Origin: an uncultured Prevotella sp.
GTDB taxonomy: Bacteria; Bacteroidota; Bacteroidia; Bacteroidales; Bacteroidaceae
Length of the DNA: 64,000 nt
Assembly (NCBI GenBank): GCA_934256705.1
Contig: CAKQPF010000009.1
Coordinates: forward strand, 1 to 64,000
Direction of reading: 5' to 3'
In this document: one piece after another, positions 36,686 through 44,589 of the stretch
Layout: every line of letters starts with the position of its first letter
How positions within the stretch are numbered: the first letter of the stretch is position 1
Position numbers and translations under genes: made by a program
Notes under the pieces: generated by a model
Database searches by the model: none
Told to the model about the DNA's origin: nothing
The model's input: only the letters and a program-made list of their open reading frames with translations

Positions 36686-36730
36686 TTATGAGTTACGCCA
36701 CCACCAGTTATTTGCGCAGAATTGTATCAT
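36686..36730 (-). CDS. trpL: trp operon leader peptide
   Basis: A 14-codon frame reads MIQFCANNWWWRNS and then TAA. Its three consecutive TGG codons (36706-36698) are the classic sensor of charged tRNA-Trp. It lies about 95 bp after the promoter and upstream of the attenuator hairpin. A CTGCGCA word overlapping the Phe-Cys-Ala codons can pair with a downstream TGCGCAG. By analogy with enteric trp leaders, ribosome stalling at the Trp codons would free the downstream TGCGCAG to pair with the 5' arm of the terminator (CAAGACGCA). No clear Shine-Dalgarno, which is normal in Bacteroidota. Confidence 0.85.
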   Translation of the reverse strand: MIQFCANNWWWRNS

Positions 36731-36830
36731 TGTCTTATGTTGTTGTCTATTGTTGCTAATTATTATCTTGTTACCTTGTCAAAAAAGCGTCATAAAATCA
36801 TTTTATTGGCGTTATCTTTTAATTGACGGT

Positions 36831-36862
36831 GCAAAAGTACATATATTTTTTGAAACTGCAAA
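36831..36862 (-). promoter_or_regulatory. trp operon promoter
   Basis: The minus strand reads TTTG (36862-36859), 19 bp, then TACTTTTGC (36839-36831), a consensus Bacteroidota promoter. The transcript would have a leader of about 300 nt before trpB, holding the leader peptide and attenuator. Confidence 0.8.
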
Positions 36863-37007
36863 CAATTTATTAGAAAATTTTTCAAATTTCTTTCATTTTC
36901 TTTTTTTGACACATTATAATAATAACGAAATGTCACCGGAAAGACAACGAAATGTCAACAGTAAGTGCTTTTCGCCCACTTTCTCCCGTATTTTGTCATG
37001 ATATGCC

Positions 37008-37349
37008 ATGAATCCCATTGTAATATCTTGGCTTTTGTTCTTCATTACCTTGCCATTTGTTCTTCATTATCTTGCCATTTGTATTGCAATGTATAGCCTT
37101 CCATCTTTCAATATTCCGCTTTTTATCTTGCTGTGTCCTGTCTTTTACAATGCGATATTATCTCCTTTTACTAACAGAAATTATGTGCTATGTGACGGTA
37201 AAAAAATAACTTGGTACGATTTGAGAGAAAAATGTACCATACCAATAAAAGGTTTCAACCTCATCTTTTTGGCTGTTTTCCTCCCTCTCATCGGTCATAT
37301 AGCCCGCTATATTCCCTCTTCGAGTGAGAAAAACATCTCAAAAATCTGA
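37008..37349 (+). CDS. Hypothetical small membrane protein
   Basis: A 113-residue frame starting MNPIVISWLLFFITLPF. Hydrophobic segments lie at about 5-30, 35-52 and 85-103, with a polar loop NYVLCDGKKITWYDLREK between them. I recognise no family. The A+T-rich codons match its A+T-rich surroundings and no promoter stands out. It may be a real accessory gene or chance; the regular hydrophobic layout favours real. Confidence 0.5.
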   Translation: MNPIVISWLLFFITLPFVLHYLAICIAMYSLPSFNIPLFILLCPVFYNAILSPFTNRNYVLCDGKKITWYDLREKCTIPIKGFNLIFLAVFLPLIGHIARYIPSSSEKNISKI

Positions 37350-37385
37350 GGCTCAAATCATACCAATTTATTTTTTCACCGTCAC

Positions 37386-37509
37386 TATCATCGAAAAAGT
37401 GTAGTTTTTGTTTGTTTTCATCATCGAAAAAGTGTATAAATTTACTCGTTTCATCATCGAAAAAGTGTGTTTTCTGTTTGGTCTTATCATCGAAAAAGTG
37501 TAACTTTGC
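37386..37509 (+). promoter_or_regulatory. 33-bp tandem promoter-like array upstream of the ATPase
   Basis: ATCATCGAAAAAGTGTA-type cores recur with CGAAAAAG at 37392, 37425, 37458 and 37491, exactly 33 bp apart. In the last unit TTTG (37477-37480), 20 bp, TAACTTTGC (37501-37509) form a full promoter, and the repeated core fills its spacer. The core at 37425 also has a TTTG (37411-37414) exactly 20 bp before a TATAAATTT, a weaker -7. The array could be decayed tandem promoters or an operator array. Confidence 0.8.
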
Positions 37510-37537
37510 ACATCAATAGACTTAAAATAAAATAATT

Positions 37538-38851
37538 ATGAAGAGAAAGATATATGCACAACTCCTAAAATGGAAGACAAACAAAGACCGTAAACCATTG
37601 ATGCTGCTTGGTGCCAGGCAAGTTGGCAAGACTTGGATTATGAAACATTTTGGAGAAAAAGAGTATAGAAAGGTGGCTTACATCAACTGTGATGATGAGC
37701 CAAGGATGCGTCAGCTGTTTGAACTTGATTATAACATTGACCGTATTCTTATCTCTATTCAGGCAATAACCGGCATCAAAGTGACACCTGATGACACGCT
37801 GATAATCCTTGATGAAATACAAGAGATACCACGAGGACTGCATAGTTTGAAATACTTTTGCGAGAAAGCTCCTGAATATCACATTATGGTAGCAGAGTCA
37901 CTTCTTGGAGTTACATTGGGTCAGGGTGAGTCATTTCCGGTAGGTAAAGTAGATATACTCAAGATGTATCCTATGGATTATGAGGAATTCCTTGATGCTA
38001 CAGGCAATGGAGGCTTGATAGAACTGCTTCATTCTCATGATTGGGGATTGATAGAAGTCATGAAACCCAAGATGATAGAATTGCTGCGACTGTATTATTA
38101 TATAGGTGGAATGCCGGGCGTAGTGAGCAAATTTGTAGAGAATGCAGATTTGCGAGAGGTTCGCATCCTGCAACAAAACATTCTTGAGGCTTATCGAATG
38201 GATATATCAAAGCATACATCCTCTGCAGAATCCACGAGAATTCGTGAAGTGTTGGATTCTCTTCCTTCGCAACTGGCAAAAGAAAACAAGAAATTTATCT
38301 ATGGAGCAGTACGTAAAGGTAGTCGCGCGAAAGATTTTGAATTGGCGATACAATGGTTGGTAGATGCAGGCATTGCGTATAAAGTATGTCGTATCAAAGA
38401 GCCTAAGGTACCATTGAAGTTTTATGAAGACATGGATTCTTTCAAGCTTTTCTTGCTTGATTGTGGTCTTTTAGCATGTATGACAGATGCTTCAGCAGAC
38501 CAAATGCTTGTCAGTGGCAATGTGTTCACGGAGTTCAAGGGCGCATTTACGGAACAGTTTGTTCTTCAACAACTGCTGGCTTTGGGTGTGAAGCCGTATT
38601 ATTGGAGCAACTCAAAGACGCCATCCGAGATTGATTTCATCATTCAAGCCAGCGATAGAATCATACCTATCGAGGTGAAGGCGGAGGAAAATGTACGTGC
38701 GCGCTCGTTGGTGCAATTCATAAAGGATAATCCGGAATTGAAAGGATTGCGCATTTCCATGAAAGGATATGTGGACCAGGGATGGATGGAGAACATTCCA
38801 CTTATAGCCATTGATTCTTATTTTGATGAAGCAAATGAATTGTTGTATTGA
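37538..38851 (+). CDS. AAA+ ATPase with DUF4143 domain
   Basis: An ATP-binding protein of the AAA_14/DUF4143 family, common in Bacteroidota and of unknown cellular role. The 437 residues show Walker A GARQVGKT (25-32), Walker B LIILDEIQ (88-95), then a region that normally reads A-G-S-L-L-G but here is VAESLLG (Glu120). The C-terminal DUF4143 half has an endonuclease-like stretch, SNSKTPSEIDFIIQ...PIEVKAEEN, near residues 370-395. It is a lone gene driven by an unusual 33-bp repeat array, and an inverted repeat follows its stop. Such genes are often accessory; transfer is possible but not shown. Confidence 0.9.
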   Translation: MKRKIYAQLLKWKTNKDRKPLMLLGARQVGKTWIMKHFGEKEYRKVAYINCDDEPRMRQLFELDYNIDRILISIQAITGIKVTPDDTLIILDEIQEIPRGLHSLKYFCEKAPEYHIMVAESLLGVTLGQGESFPVGKVDILKMYPMDYEEFLDATGNGGLIELLHSHDWGLIEVMKPKMIELLRLYYYIGGMPGVVSKFVENADLREVRILQQNILEAYRMDISKHTSSAESTRIREVLDSLPSQLAKENKKFIYGAVRKGSRAKDFELAIQWLVDAGIAYKVCRIKEPKVPLKFYEDMDSFKLFLLDCGLLACMTDASADQMLVSGNVFTEFKGAFTEQFVLQQLLALGVKPYYWSNSKTPSEIDFIIQASDRIIPIEVKAEENVRARSLVQFIKDNPELKGLRISMKGYVDQGWMENIPLIAIDSYFDEANELLY

Positions 38852-38872
38852 CTTCATCCTGTGGGATAAGGT

Positions 38873-38932
38873 TAGTGGGATTATGGTGGAGTTTTGTGAA
38901 AAGCGAACCGGAACTCTACTGTAATCCCACTA
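38873..38932. terminator. Inverted repeat after the ATPase gene
   Basis: TAGTGGGATTA (38873) pairs with TAATCCCACTA (ending 38932). The stem extends inward through GTGGAGTT/AACTCTAC with a few mismatches around a loop of about 16 nt, and TTTCTT follows. It is probably a terminator. Confidence 0.55.
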
Positions 38933-39034
38933 TTTCTTGGTAATTTGCGGGCGATGTGATTGGTATTACGTTTCGGATGCGGACTTGTCGTGATGGTTTC
39001 GCTATATGGTCTGCGGATTGGAATGGCGCTGCAG

Positions 39035-39664
39035 TCATGAAGAATGGAGATAACATTCGGCTTTGTCGAAGCGGAGAGCGGCGAGATCCTGTGGACTTAT
39101 CATGAAGCAGAGCATCCCGCAATCGTAGAATTGCAGTCGCCAGTCGTCGTCACAGTCGAGCTGCAGGAGGGCAATCCAGTCGCCATACTGCTCTTCTATC
39201 TCGTCGAAATACGGTTTTCCGAGCATTTTGAAGCCGTAAGCCCTTTCGTCGCAGCCGGAGAAAGTGATTTCTTCGGCAGGCAATCCGATGGGTTCACCGT
39301 CCTCATCCACTATCTTGTGGGTGTGGAGACCGGTGGTGTCTGGCGAATAAAGCACGCGGAAATGGTCGGCATCCCATCGTCCCATGCCTGGAGAGGGGGC
39401 TTCGAGATTGCCGAGGAAATAGTCTATGTCGGCGAAGAAATAGAGCATTCCGGTGTGTGGGAGGAGGTTGGCTTTATCGAATGGCGCAATGTCCTCCAGC
39501 CTTATCTGGCACAGGAAGGTGAGGGGGTCGTGGTATTCCTCGCCCTCATCTTCGTAGGGGATGGTGGGATAGTCGAGGGAATCGGGCATATCGGCATAGC
39601 CCCACATCTTGGAATGGGATGTGAGGGGAGCGGATTGCTTTTGGAATGAGAATTGTATTGACAT
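39035..39664 (-). CDS. DUF1963 (YwqG-like) protein
   Basis: Begins MSIQFSFQKQS and has 209 residues; an upstream in-frame start would translate simple repeats and a family B element. It shows the DUF1963 pattern: GYADMPDSLDYP, a FLCQIRLEDIAPFD strand, GMLYFFAD, then IALLQLDCDD...FYDCGMLCFMISPQDL at the C-terminus. The biochemical role of the family is unknown. It lies downstream of the Sel1/TPR gene on the same strand, 159 bp away, across a family B copy and a GTGAAAAGTGA repeat. Confidence 0.85.
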   Translation of the reverse strand: MSIQFSFQKQSAPLTSHSKMWGYADMPDSLDYPTIPYEDEGEEYHDPLTFLCQIRLEDIAPFDKANLLPHTGMLYFFADIDYFLGNLEAPSPGMGRWDADHFRVLYSPDTTGLHTHKIVDEDGEPIGLPAEEITFSGCDERAYGFKMLGKPYFDEIEEQYGDWIALLQLDCDDDWRLQFYDCGMLCFMISPQDLAALRFDKAECYLHSS

Positions 39665-39690
39665 TTGTTTTCTTTGTTTTTTGTGGGAGA

Positions 39691-39722
39691 ATCGGGCGGT
39701 AACGCGCCCGACACAGTGGCGG
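39691..39722 (+). repeat. Interspersed hairpin repeat family B with compensated stem
   Basis: Reads ATCGGGCGGTAACGCGCCCG then ACACAGTGGCGG. The stem is CGGGC/GCCCG instead of CAGCC/GGCTG; both arms changed while the loop GGTAACGC stayed the same. A GTGAAAAGTGA simple repeat follows (39733-39768). Confidence 0.8.
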
Positions 39723-39823
39723 ATTGCTGGAGAGTGAAAAGTGAAAAGTGAAGAGTGAAAAGTGAAAAATCGCACTGACGCATGATGGAATCCTACTCAT
39801 ATCGGGCGGTGAATGCCTTTATG

Positions 39824-41662
39824 CTAATCGAACATCACCCTTGGATTCATCATGTGAGGGTCGCGCCACTCGACTCCTAAGCGCATGAGGGCATCTCTTA
39901 GCTCAGCCCAGTATGCGAAGCAGAAGCCCATTCCGCGTGGCTGGTCCTTGAGTCTGCTGCAAGCTATCCGCTCTGCTTCATCAATGACTTCCGCCCATTT
40001 GGCGGTCCACTCTACGGGATCCTTGCGTAGATGCCCAGTCTGCGGTATTTCGTCAAGGCGACCTTCGTCAGCGAGAGCTATGCTCTTTTCGAGAAGAGCG
40101 ATGTCTTTCCGAAGGTCTTCGGTAAGTCCGAGGTCATGGTCTTCACGCACTTCGATGGCTGTAAGGACATCGAGCTGGAAACGATAAAGGCGCAATTTGA
40201 GTCGAGGACGGTCGTATATGAGGTCGAGGAGCCTGTCGCTGGTGCTGTAAAGTTCATCTACATACATCTCCATATCGAGCAGTTGGACGGCAATGTCCAG
40301 GTATTTATTCACTGTCTGAGAAACATTCCAGTACTGTTGCTCCCTTATCCTCTTCTCAGCCGTTTCCACACACTCGCAGCAAGTCTGGAATCTGAGGTCG
40401 ATGTCAGGGTCACTGCTCCAGTCATCCTCTCCTATCTCGCATTCATGTTCGTCTTCCATATCGTCGATAGCCATGATTTCATCACGCTTAGGGATGCAGA
40501 CATTCTCGATGATATCGGCATATCGCGCCAGATGCCCATTCTCATAAGCTTCGCATACGGGCGCAAGCATATCCTCATCGCCGAGCTGGTAAGCCTTGAA
40601 TTGGCATAGATAAGCGTATTCCTCGTCCGCATCTTCCACTGAAACAAGCCCATCGAACATCAATTCAGCCATGCGGGCATAGCATGACGGTTCCCTTAGA
40701 GCGGCACCACGTGAATACCATATCCATGCCTGTGCATAGTCCTGCTCAAATCCGAAGGAACCATCAGAATAGTAATTACCGAGCAGATAAGGGCAGATAC
40801 TTTCGCCCAGAAGCCATCCTCGGGTGAGTTCATCCTTGATGGCGAGTGAAGTTCTGCGTCTGGTGTCTTCATCGAGTTCATCGAAAGTGGAGTGGTCTAT
40901 CTGTATTACATGCTGTATAGCGGATTCCGAAGCATTGACATCATGCGCTTTGTCCATGATTTCATTGAATCCCTCCTTGTCGGTTATCGTTCCGTCAGCA
41001 TCGCAGCAGAAGAGGAAAGCCATCTGATAATACGCTCCGCTGTCGCCATATCTTACGGCTTGCTGAAATAATTCCCATGCCTTTTCATGTCTGCCAAACT
41101 CAAATTCAGCATTGCCCATGAGTCGCAGGATCATCGGATTGGGCAGTTCGTCGGTATTTTCCACCTTATTTATAATAGAGGAAGCCATATCCAGAGCGAG
41201 CTCGGGATCCTTCCGTTCGCCCTCCGTACCGAAGACGACATTGCGGATATGCTGTTCGCGGGCTTTCTCGCTGCCTTCATTTTGGGCAATTTCCATTTCC
41301 TGAACGTAGCGTGCATGGTCAAATTCATCCAAGTCGCCGTCACGGAAGAAGAAAGCCCTGTAGGTGCGCGCATCAGCAATGCCAGCCTCGATAGCCTTGC
41401 TGTAGTAGTCCCATGCGATGGCAGGAGAGTCCTTTTCAGGCGCCAGACAGTCATGAAAGCGTGCGTAAGCATACTGCATGAACGGGTTTCCCTTGTCGGC
41501 AAGCGCATGTATCCAGTCCATTTCGTCACGCAGTTGTCCGATATTGTTTCTGAGTCCTACGAGCCTGATGAAGTATTTCCTGCACTTGAGGTCGTCTTCC
41601 AGTCTTTCAGCGAGAGCCCAGAAGGCTTCCACAATCTTGTAATCGAGTATGAGATTTTCCAT
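39824..41662 (-). CDS. Sel1/TPR-like repeat protein
   Basis: A cytoplasmic 612-residue helical-repeat protein with no signal peptide. Repeats typical of the Sel1 type are visible: NPFMQYAYARFHDCLAPEKDSPAIAWDYY split over two helices, then GRHEKAWELFQQAVRYGDSGAYYQMA and DYAQAWIWYSRGAALREPSCYARMAELM in tandem. The C-terminal 200 residues are acidic and unrecognised. Such repeats usually mediate protein binding; the partner is unknown. A TATCTTTGT element lies 30 bp upstream. It is possibly co-transcribed with the DUF1963 gene. Confidence 0.8.
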   Translation of the reverse strand: MENLILDYKIVEAFWALAERLEDDLKCRKYFIRLVGLRNNIGQLRDEMDWIHALADKGNPFMQYAYARFHDCLAPEKDSPAIAWDYYSKAIEAGIADARTYRAFFFRDGDLDEFDHARYVQEMEIAQNEGSEKAREQHIRNVVFGTEGERKDPELALDMASSIINKVENTDELPNPMILRLMGNAEFEFGRHEKAWELFQQAVRYGDSGAYYQMAFLFCCDADGTITDKEGFNEIMDKAHDVNASESAIQHVIQIDHSTFDELDEDTRRRTSLAIKDELTRGWLLGESICPYLLGNYYSDGSFGFEQDYAQAWIWYSRGAALREPSCYARMAELMFDGLVSVEDADEEYAYLCQFKAYQLGDEDMLAPVCEAYENGHLARYADIIENVCIPKRDEIMAIDDMEDEHECEIGEDDWSSDPDIDLRFQTCCECVETAEKRIREQQYWNVSQTVNKYLDIAVQLLDMEMYVDELYSTSDRLLDLIYDRPRLKLRLYRFQLDVLTAIEVREDHDLGLTEDLRKDIALLEKSIALADEGRLDEIPQTGHLRKDPVEWTAKWAEVIDEAERIACSRLKDQPRGMGFCFAYWAELRDALMRLGVEWRDPHMMNPRVMFD

Positions 41663-41691
41663 TGTTTGGGGCGGGTGTTATTAGTTCGGGT

Positions 41692-41700
41692 ACAAAGATA
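41692..41700 (-). promoter_or_regulatory. Candidate promoter of the Sel1/TPR gene
   Basis: The minus strand reads TATCTTTGT 30 bp before the start. No -33 match at normal spacing. The rest of 41663-42040 holds the dapF promoter and A+T-rich DNA without a supported gene. Confidence 0.4.
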
Positions 41701-41892
41701 GTGATTATTTTTGATTTCCAGACATAAACGATGGAAAAATCTGACGGGCATGGTAAAGAAATGGAAAGGCAGTTTCCGTAAATCTGTAAGCAAACGCGAC
41801 CGTTTTCCTTACATAATCATGTGGAAAAACGGGGCAAAACACGTGATTTGTAATAATTATTTATTATTTTTATGCTTTTTGTCAATAAAAAC

Positions 41893-41924
41893 TTTGTAAT
41901 GTAAACAAAATGTTATAACTTTGC
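41893..41924 (+). promoter_or_regulatory. dapF-dapL promoter
   Basis: TTTG (41893-41896), 19 bp, TAACTTTGC (41916-41924): a consensus Bacteroidota promoter giving a leader of about 110 nt before dapF. Confidence 0.8.
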
Positions 41925-42040
41925 AAACAGAATTTACAAATAAGGTAAAAAGAAGTATTACGGACATCCATTTGTTAAGTATTCTTTCATTTATGTTACT
42001 TGTATTTTCAGGACAACAACATCACTAACACAAATACACT

Positions 42041-42913
42041 ATGACAGAAGTTCGGTTCACCAAGATGCACGGATTGGGCAACGATTACATCTATGTAGAT
42101 ACAGAGAGTAACGCAATAACTGAACCTTCCGCCTGTTCGGTGGAGTGGAGCAGATACCATACCGGCATCGGAAGTGACGGACTTGTGCTGATAGGCAAGA
42201 GCAAGGTGGCGGATTTCTCCATGCGTATCTTCAATGCCGACGGTTCAGAGGCGAGGATGTGCGGAAACGCTTCACGCTGCATAGGCAAATATGTCTATGA
42301 CAAGCATCTGACTACCAAGAAAGACCTTACCCTGGAGACGAAGTCCGGAATCGTAGGACTGCATCTGATCACAGACAAGAGTGACAGAGTGGAGAAGGTC
42401 ACGGTGGATATGGGAGAGCCCACACTTGCAGATGCCACACTTGTGGCAACGACAGACGGCACGCTGAACGGCGTGGCAATAGATACGGACAAAGGCGAAT
42501 ACACGGCCACATTCGTCAGCATGGGCAATCCCCATACGGTCATTTTCACCGATGATGCGGAGCATATTGACGTGGCTGGTATCGGACATCAGATAGAATT
42601 CTCCAAGCTATTCCCTGAGCGCACCAATGTGGAGTTTGCCACAGTCATTGCTGACGGCACTGTCAGAATGAGGGTATGGGAGCGCGGAAGCGGCATTACC
42701 CAGGCCTGCGGCACAGGTGCCTGCGCCACGGCAGTGGCATCCATCCTGCATCATCTCTGTCCGCGCACGGTGAGAGTCATCATGGATGGCGGTGCACTGG
42801 AGATAGAATGGCGCGAAAGCGACAATCATGTCTATATGACGGGTCCTGCCTGCATCGTCTTTGAAGGCACTATAGAAATGAACAACCATACAGAAAAGAA
42901 GAATGGGGAATGA
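42041..42913 (+). CDS. dapF: Diaminopimelate epimerase
   Basis: Interconverts LL- and meso-diaminopimelate for peptidoglycan and lysine. It has 290 residues with the opening FTKMHGLGNDYIYVD. The two catalytic cysteines are Cys74 in RMCGNASRC and Cys223 in QACGTGACATA. It pairs with dapL 116 bp downstream; together they cover the last two steps of the aminotransferase route. Confidence 0.97.
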   Translation: MTEVRFTKMHGLGNDYIYVDTESNAITEPSACSVEWSRYHTGIGSDGLVLIGKSKVADFSMRIFNADGSEARMCGNASRCIGKYVYDKHLTTKKDLTLETKSGIVGLHLITDKSDRVEKVTVDMGEPTLADATLVATTDGTLNGVAIDTDKGEYTATFVSMGNPHTVIFTDDAEHIDVAGIGHQIEFSKLFPERTNVEFATVIADGTVRMRVWERGSGITQACGTGACATAVASILHHLCPRTVRVIMDGGALEIEWRESDNHVYMTGPACIVFEGTIEMNNHTEKKNGE

Positions 42914-43029
42914 AGAGAGACAGGTCGGTTTGCCTTGTATGAGTAGTCTTCATTGGAGCAAACCGGCTGAATTGCACTAACATTTGAAATCCTTTATTCA
43001 GCATTCATAATTTATCATTACAGTAAACT

Positions 43030-44256
43030 ATGACATTAGTAAACGAACATTTCCTGAAACTGCCAAACAATTATCTGTTTGCAGACATAGCCAAAAAGGT
43101 GAATGCGTTCAAGACTACGCATCCTAACGTCAAGGTGATAAGTCTCGGTATCGGAGACGTGACCCAGCCATTGTGCCCTGCCGTGGTGGAAGCCATGCAC
43201 AAGGCTGTGGATGAGATGGGGCATGAAGGCACGTTCAGGGGATATGGTCCGGAGCAGGGATACAAGTTTCTGCGTGATGCCATAGTGAAGAATGACTACC
43301 TTGCACGCGGCATCCACATTGATGCGAGCGAGGTTTTCGTCAATGATGGAGCGAAAAGTGACACCGGCAACTTCCAGGAACTCTTCCGCTGGGACAACTC
43401 CATCTGCGTGACCGACCCGATATATCCCGTATATATCGACTCAAACGTGATGATAGGCAGGGCCGGCGTGCTGGAAAACGGACGCTGGAACAATGTCATC
43501 TACGTGCCGAGCAATGCTGAGAACAATTTCACTCCGCTGCCGCCGGAACAGCGTGTCGATGTCATTTACCTCTGTTTCCCGAACAATCCTACCGGCACCG
43601 TCGCCACAAAGGAGACTCTGAAGAAATGGGTGCAGTACGCATTGAAGAACGATACGCTCATCCTCTTTGACGCAGCTTATGAGGCTTACATCCAGGACCC
43701 GGAGATTCCTCATAGCATCTACGAGATAAGAGGGGCGAAGAAATGCGCTGTGGAATTCCGCAGTTTCTCCAAGACGGCAGGCTTTACCGGCGTAAGATGC
43801 GGATATACCGTGGTACCGAAGGAGCTGACGGTCTCCACACTTGACGGCAAGCGCATTGAGCTGAACAACCTATGGAACCGCCGCCAGTGTACGAAATTCA
43901 ATGGAACGAGCTACATCAGCCAGCGTGGTGCAGAGGCAACTTACACTCCTGAGGGCAGGGCACAGGTGAAGGAGGTCATCTCTTACTATATGACCAATGC
44001 GCGCATCATGAAGGAAGGCTTCGAGAGTGTCGGCATACAGGTGTTTGGCGGCGAGAATGCGCCTTACCTATGGCTGAAGACTCCGCACGATATGCCTTCG
44101 TGGAAATTCTTCGAGCAGATGCTCTATGAGGCCCATGTGGTCTGCACTCCCGGTGTGGGATTCGGTCCGAGCGGCGAGGGATACGTGCGTCTTACCGCCT
44201 TCGGCAAGCGTGAAGACTGCCTGGAGGCTATGGAATGGATCCGCGATTGGATATAG
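43030..44256 (+). CDS. dapL: LL-diaminopimelate aminotransferase
   Basis: Converts tetrahydrodipicolinate directly to LL-diaminopimelate with glutamate as donor, bypassing the acylated intermediates. The 408-residue class I/II PLP aminotransferase opens with LPNNYLFADIAKKVNAF, typical of DapL, and has the PLP lysine Lys248 in FRSFSKTAGFTGVRCGY. Its place after dapF fits. A family B repeat starts 22 bp after the stop. Confidence 0.96.
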   Translation: MTLVNEHFLKLPNNYLFADIAKKVNAFKTTHPNVKVISLGIGDVTQPLCPAVVEAMHKAVDEMGHEGTFRGYGPEQGYKFLRDAIVKNDYLARGIHIDASEVFVNDGAKSDTGNFQELFRWDNSICVTDPIYPVYIDSNVMIGRAGVLENGRWNNVIYVPSNAENNFTPLPPEQRVDVIYLCFPNNPTGTVATKETLKKWVQYALKNDTLILFDAAYEAYIQDPEIPHSIYEIRGAKKCAVEFRSFSKTAGFTGVRCGYTVVPKELTVSTLDGKRIELNNLWNRRQCTKFNGTSYISQRGAEATYTPEGRAQVKEVISYYMTNARIMKEGFESVGIQVFGGENAPYLWLKTPHDMPSWKFFEQMLYEAHVVCTPGVGFGPSGEGYVRLTAFGKREDCLEAMEWIRDWI

Positions 44257-44277
44257 GGTGGTGGTGCGTTGCTATAA

Positions 44278-44310
44278 TCAGCCGGTAATGCGGCTGACAC
44301 AGTGGCGGAT
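44278..44310 (+). repeat. Interspersed hairpin repeat family B (after dapL)
   Basis: ATCAGCCGGTAATGCGGCTG then ACACAGTGGCGG, with an intact stem. It lies in the 333-bp gap between the convergent dapL and porin genes. Confidence 0.75.
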
Positions 44311-44390
44311 TGCTGACAGGAGAGATGATGATGGGAGAACGTGCGGAATTGGTCTGTTTTTCCGTCTTGGGGTTATGAAAAGGAAAGGGC

Positions 44391-44567
44391 TTTGTAATGC
44401 GCTGATAATGACGGTGTTGCAAAAGCATAGATATTGGAGGGTAAAAGCATAGATATTGGAAGGTAATAACTATGCTTTTACCCTCCAATATCTATGCTTT
44501 TGCGTTGTAATAACTATGGTATGGCGAAATGATAGCTTCGCCATCGTCTTTTTGTTCTGTTTTTCCT
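44391..44567 (+). repeat. 22-bp-period palindromic array, element 2
   Basis: Unit starts are 44419, 44441, 44463, 44485, 44507 and 44529, exactly 22 bp apart. The first two units are forward and the next two inverted, so 44419-44457 and 44465-44503 form a 39-bp stem with a single mismatch and a 7-nt loop. The sixth unit (ATGATAGCTTCGCCATCGT) and the tail CTTTTTGTTCTGTTTTTCC match element 1. It lies between convergent genes. Confidence 0.85.
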
Positions 44568-44589
44568 ATAGCGGAAAAGCAGGCTGAAG

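Noticed and set aside
36831..37000. T-box or riboswitch upstream of trp
   Set aside because: No T-box-like conserved elements are seen; the WWW leader peptide and overlapping stems explain the region better.
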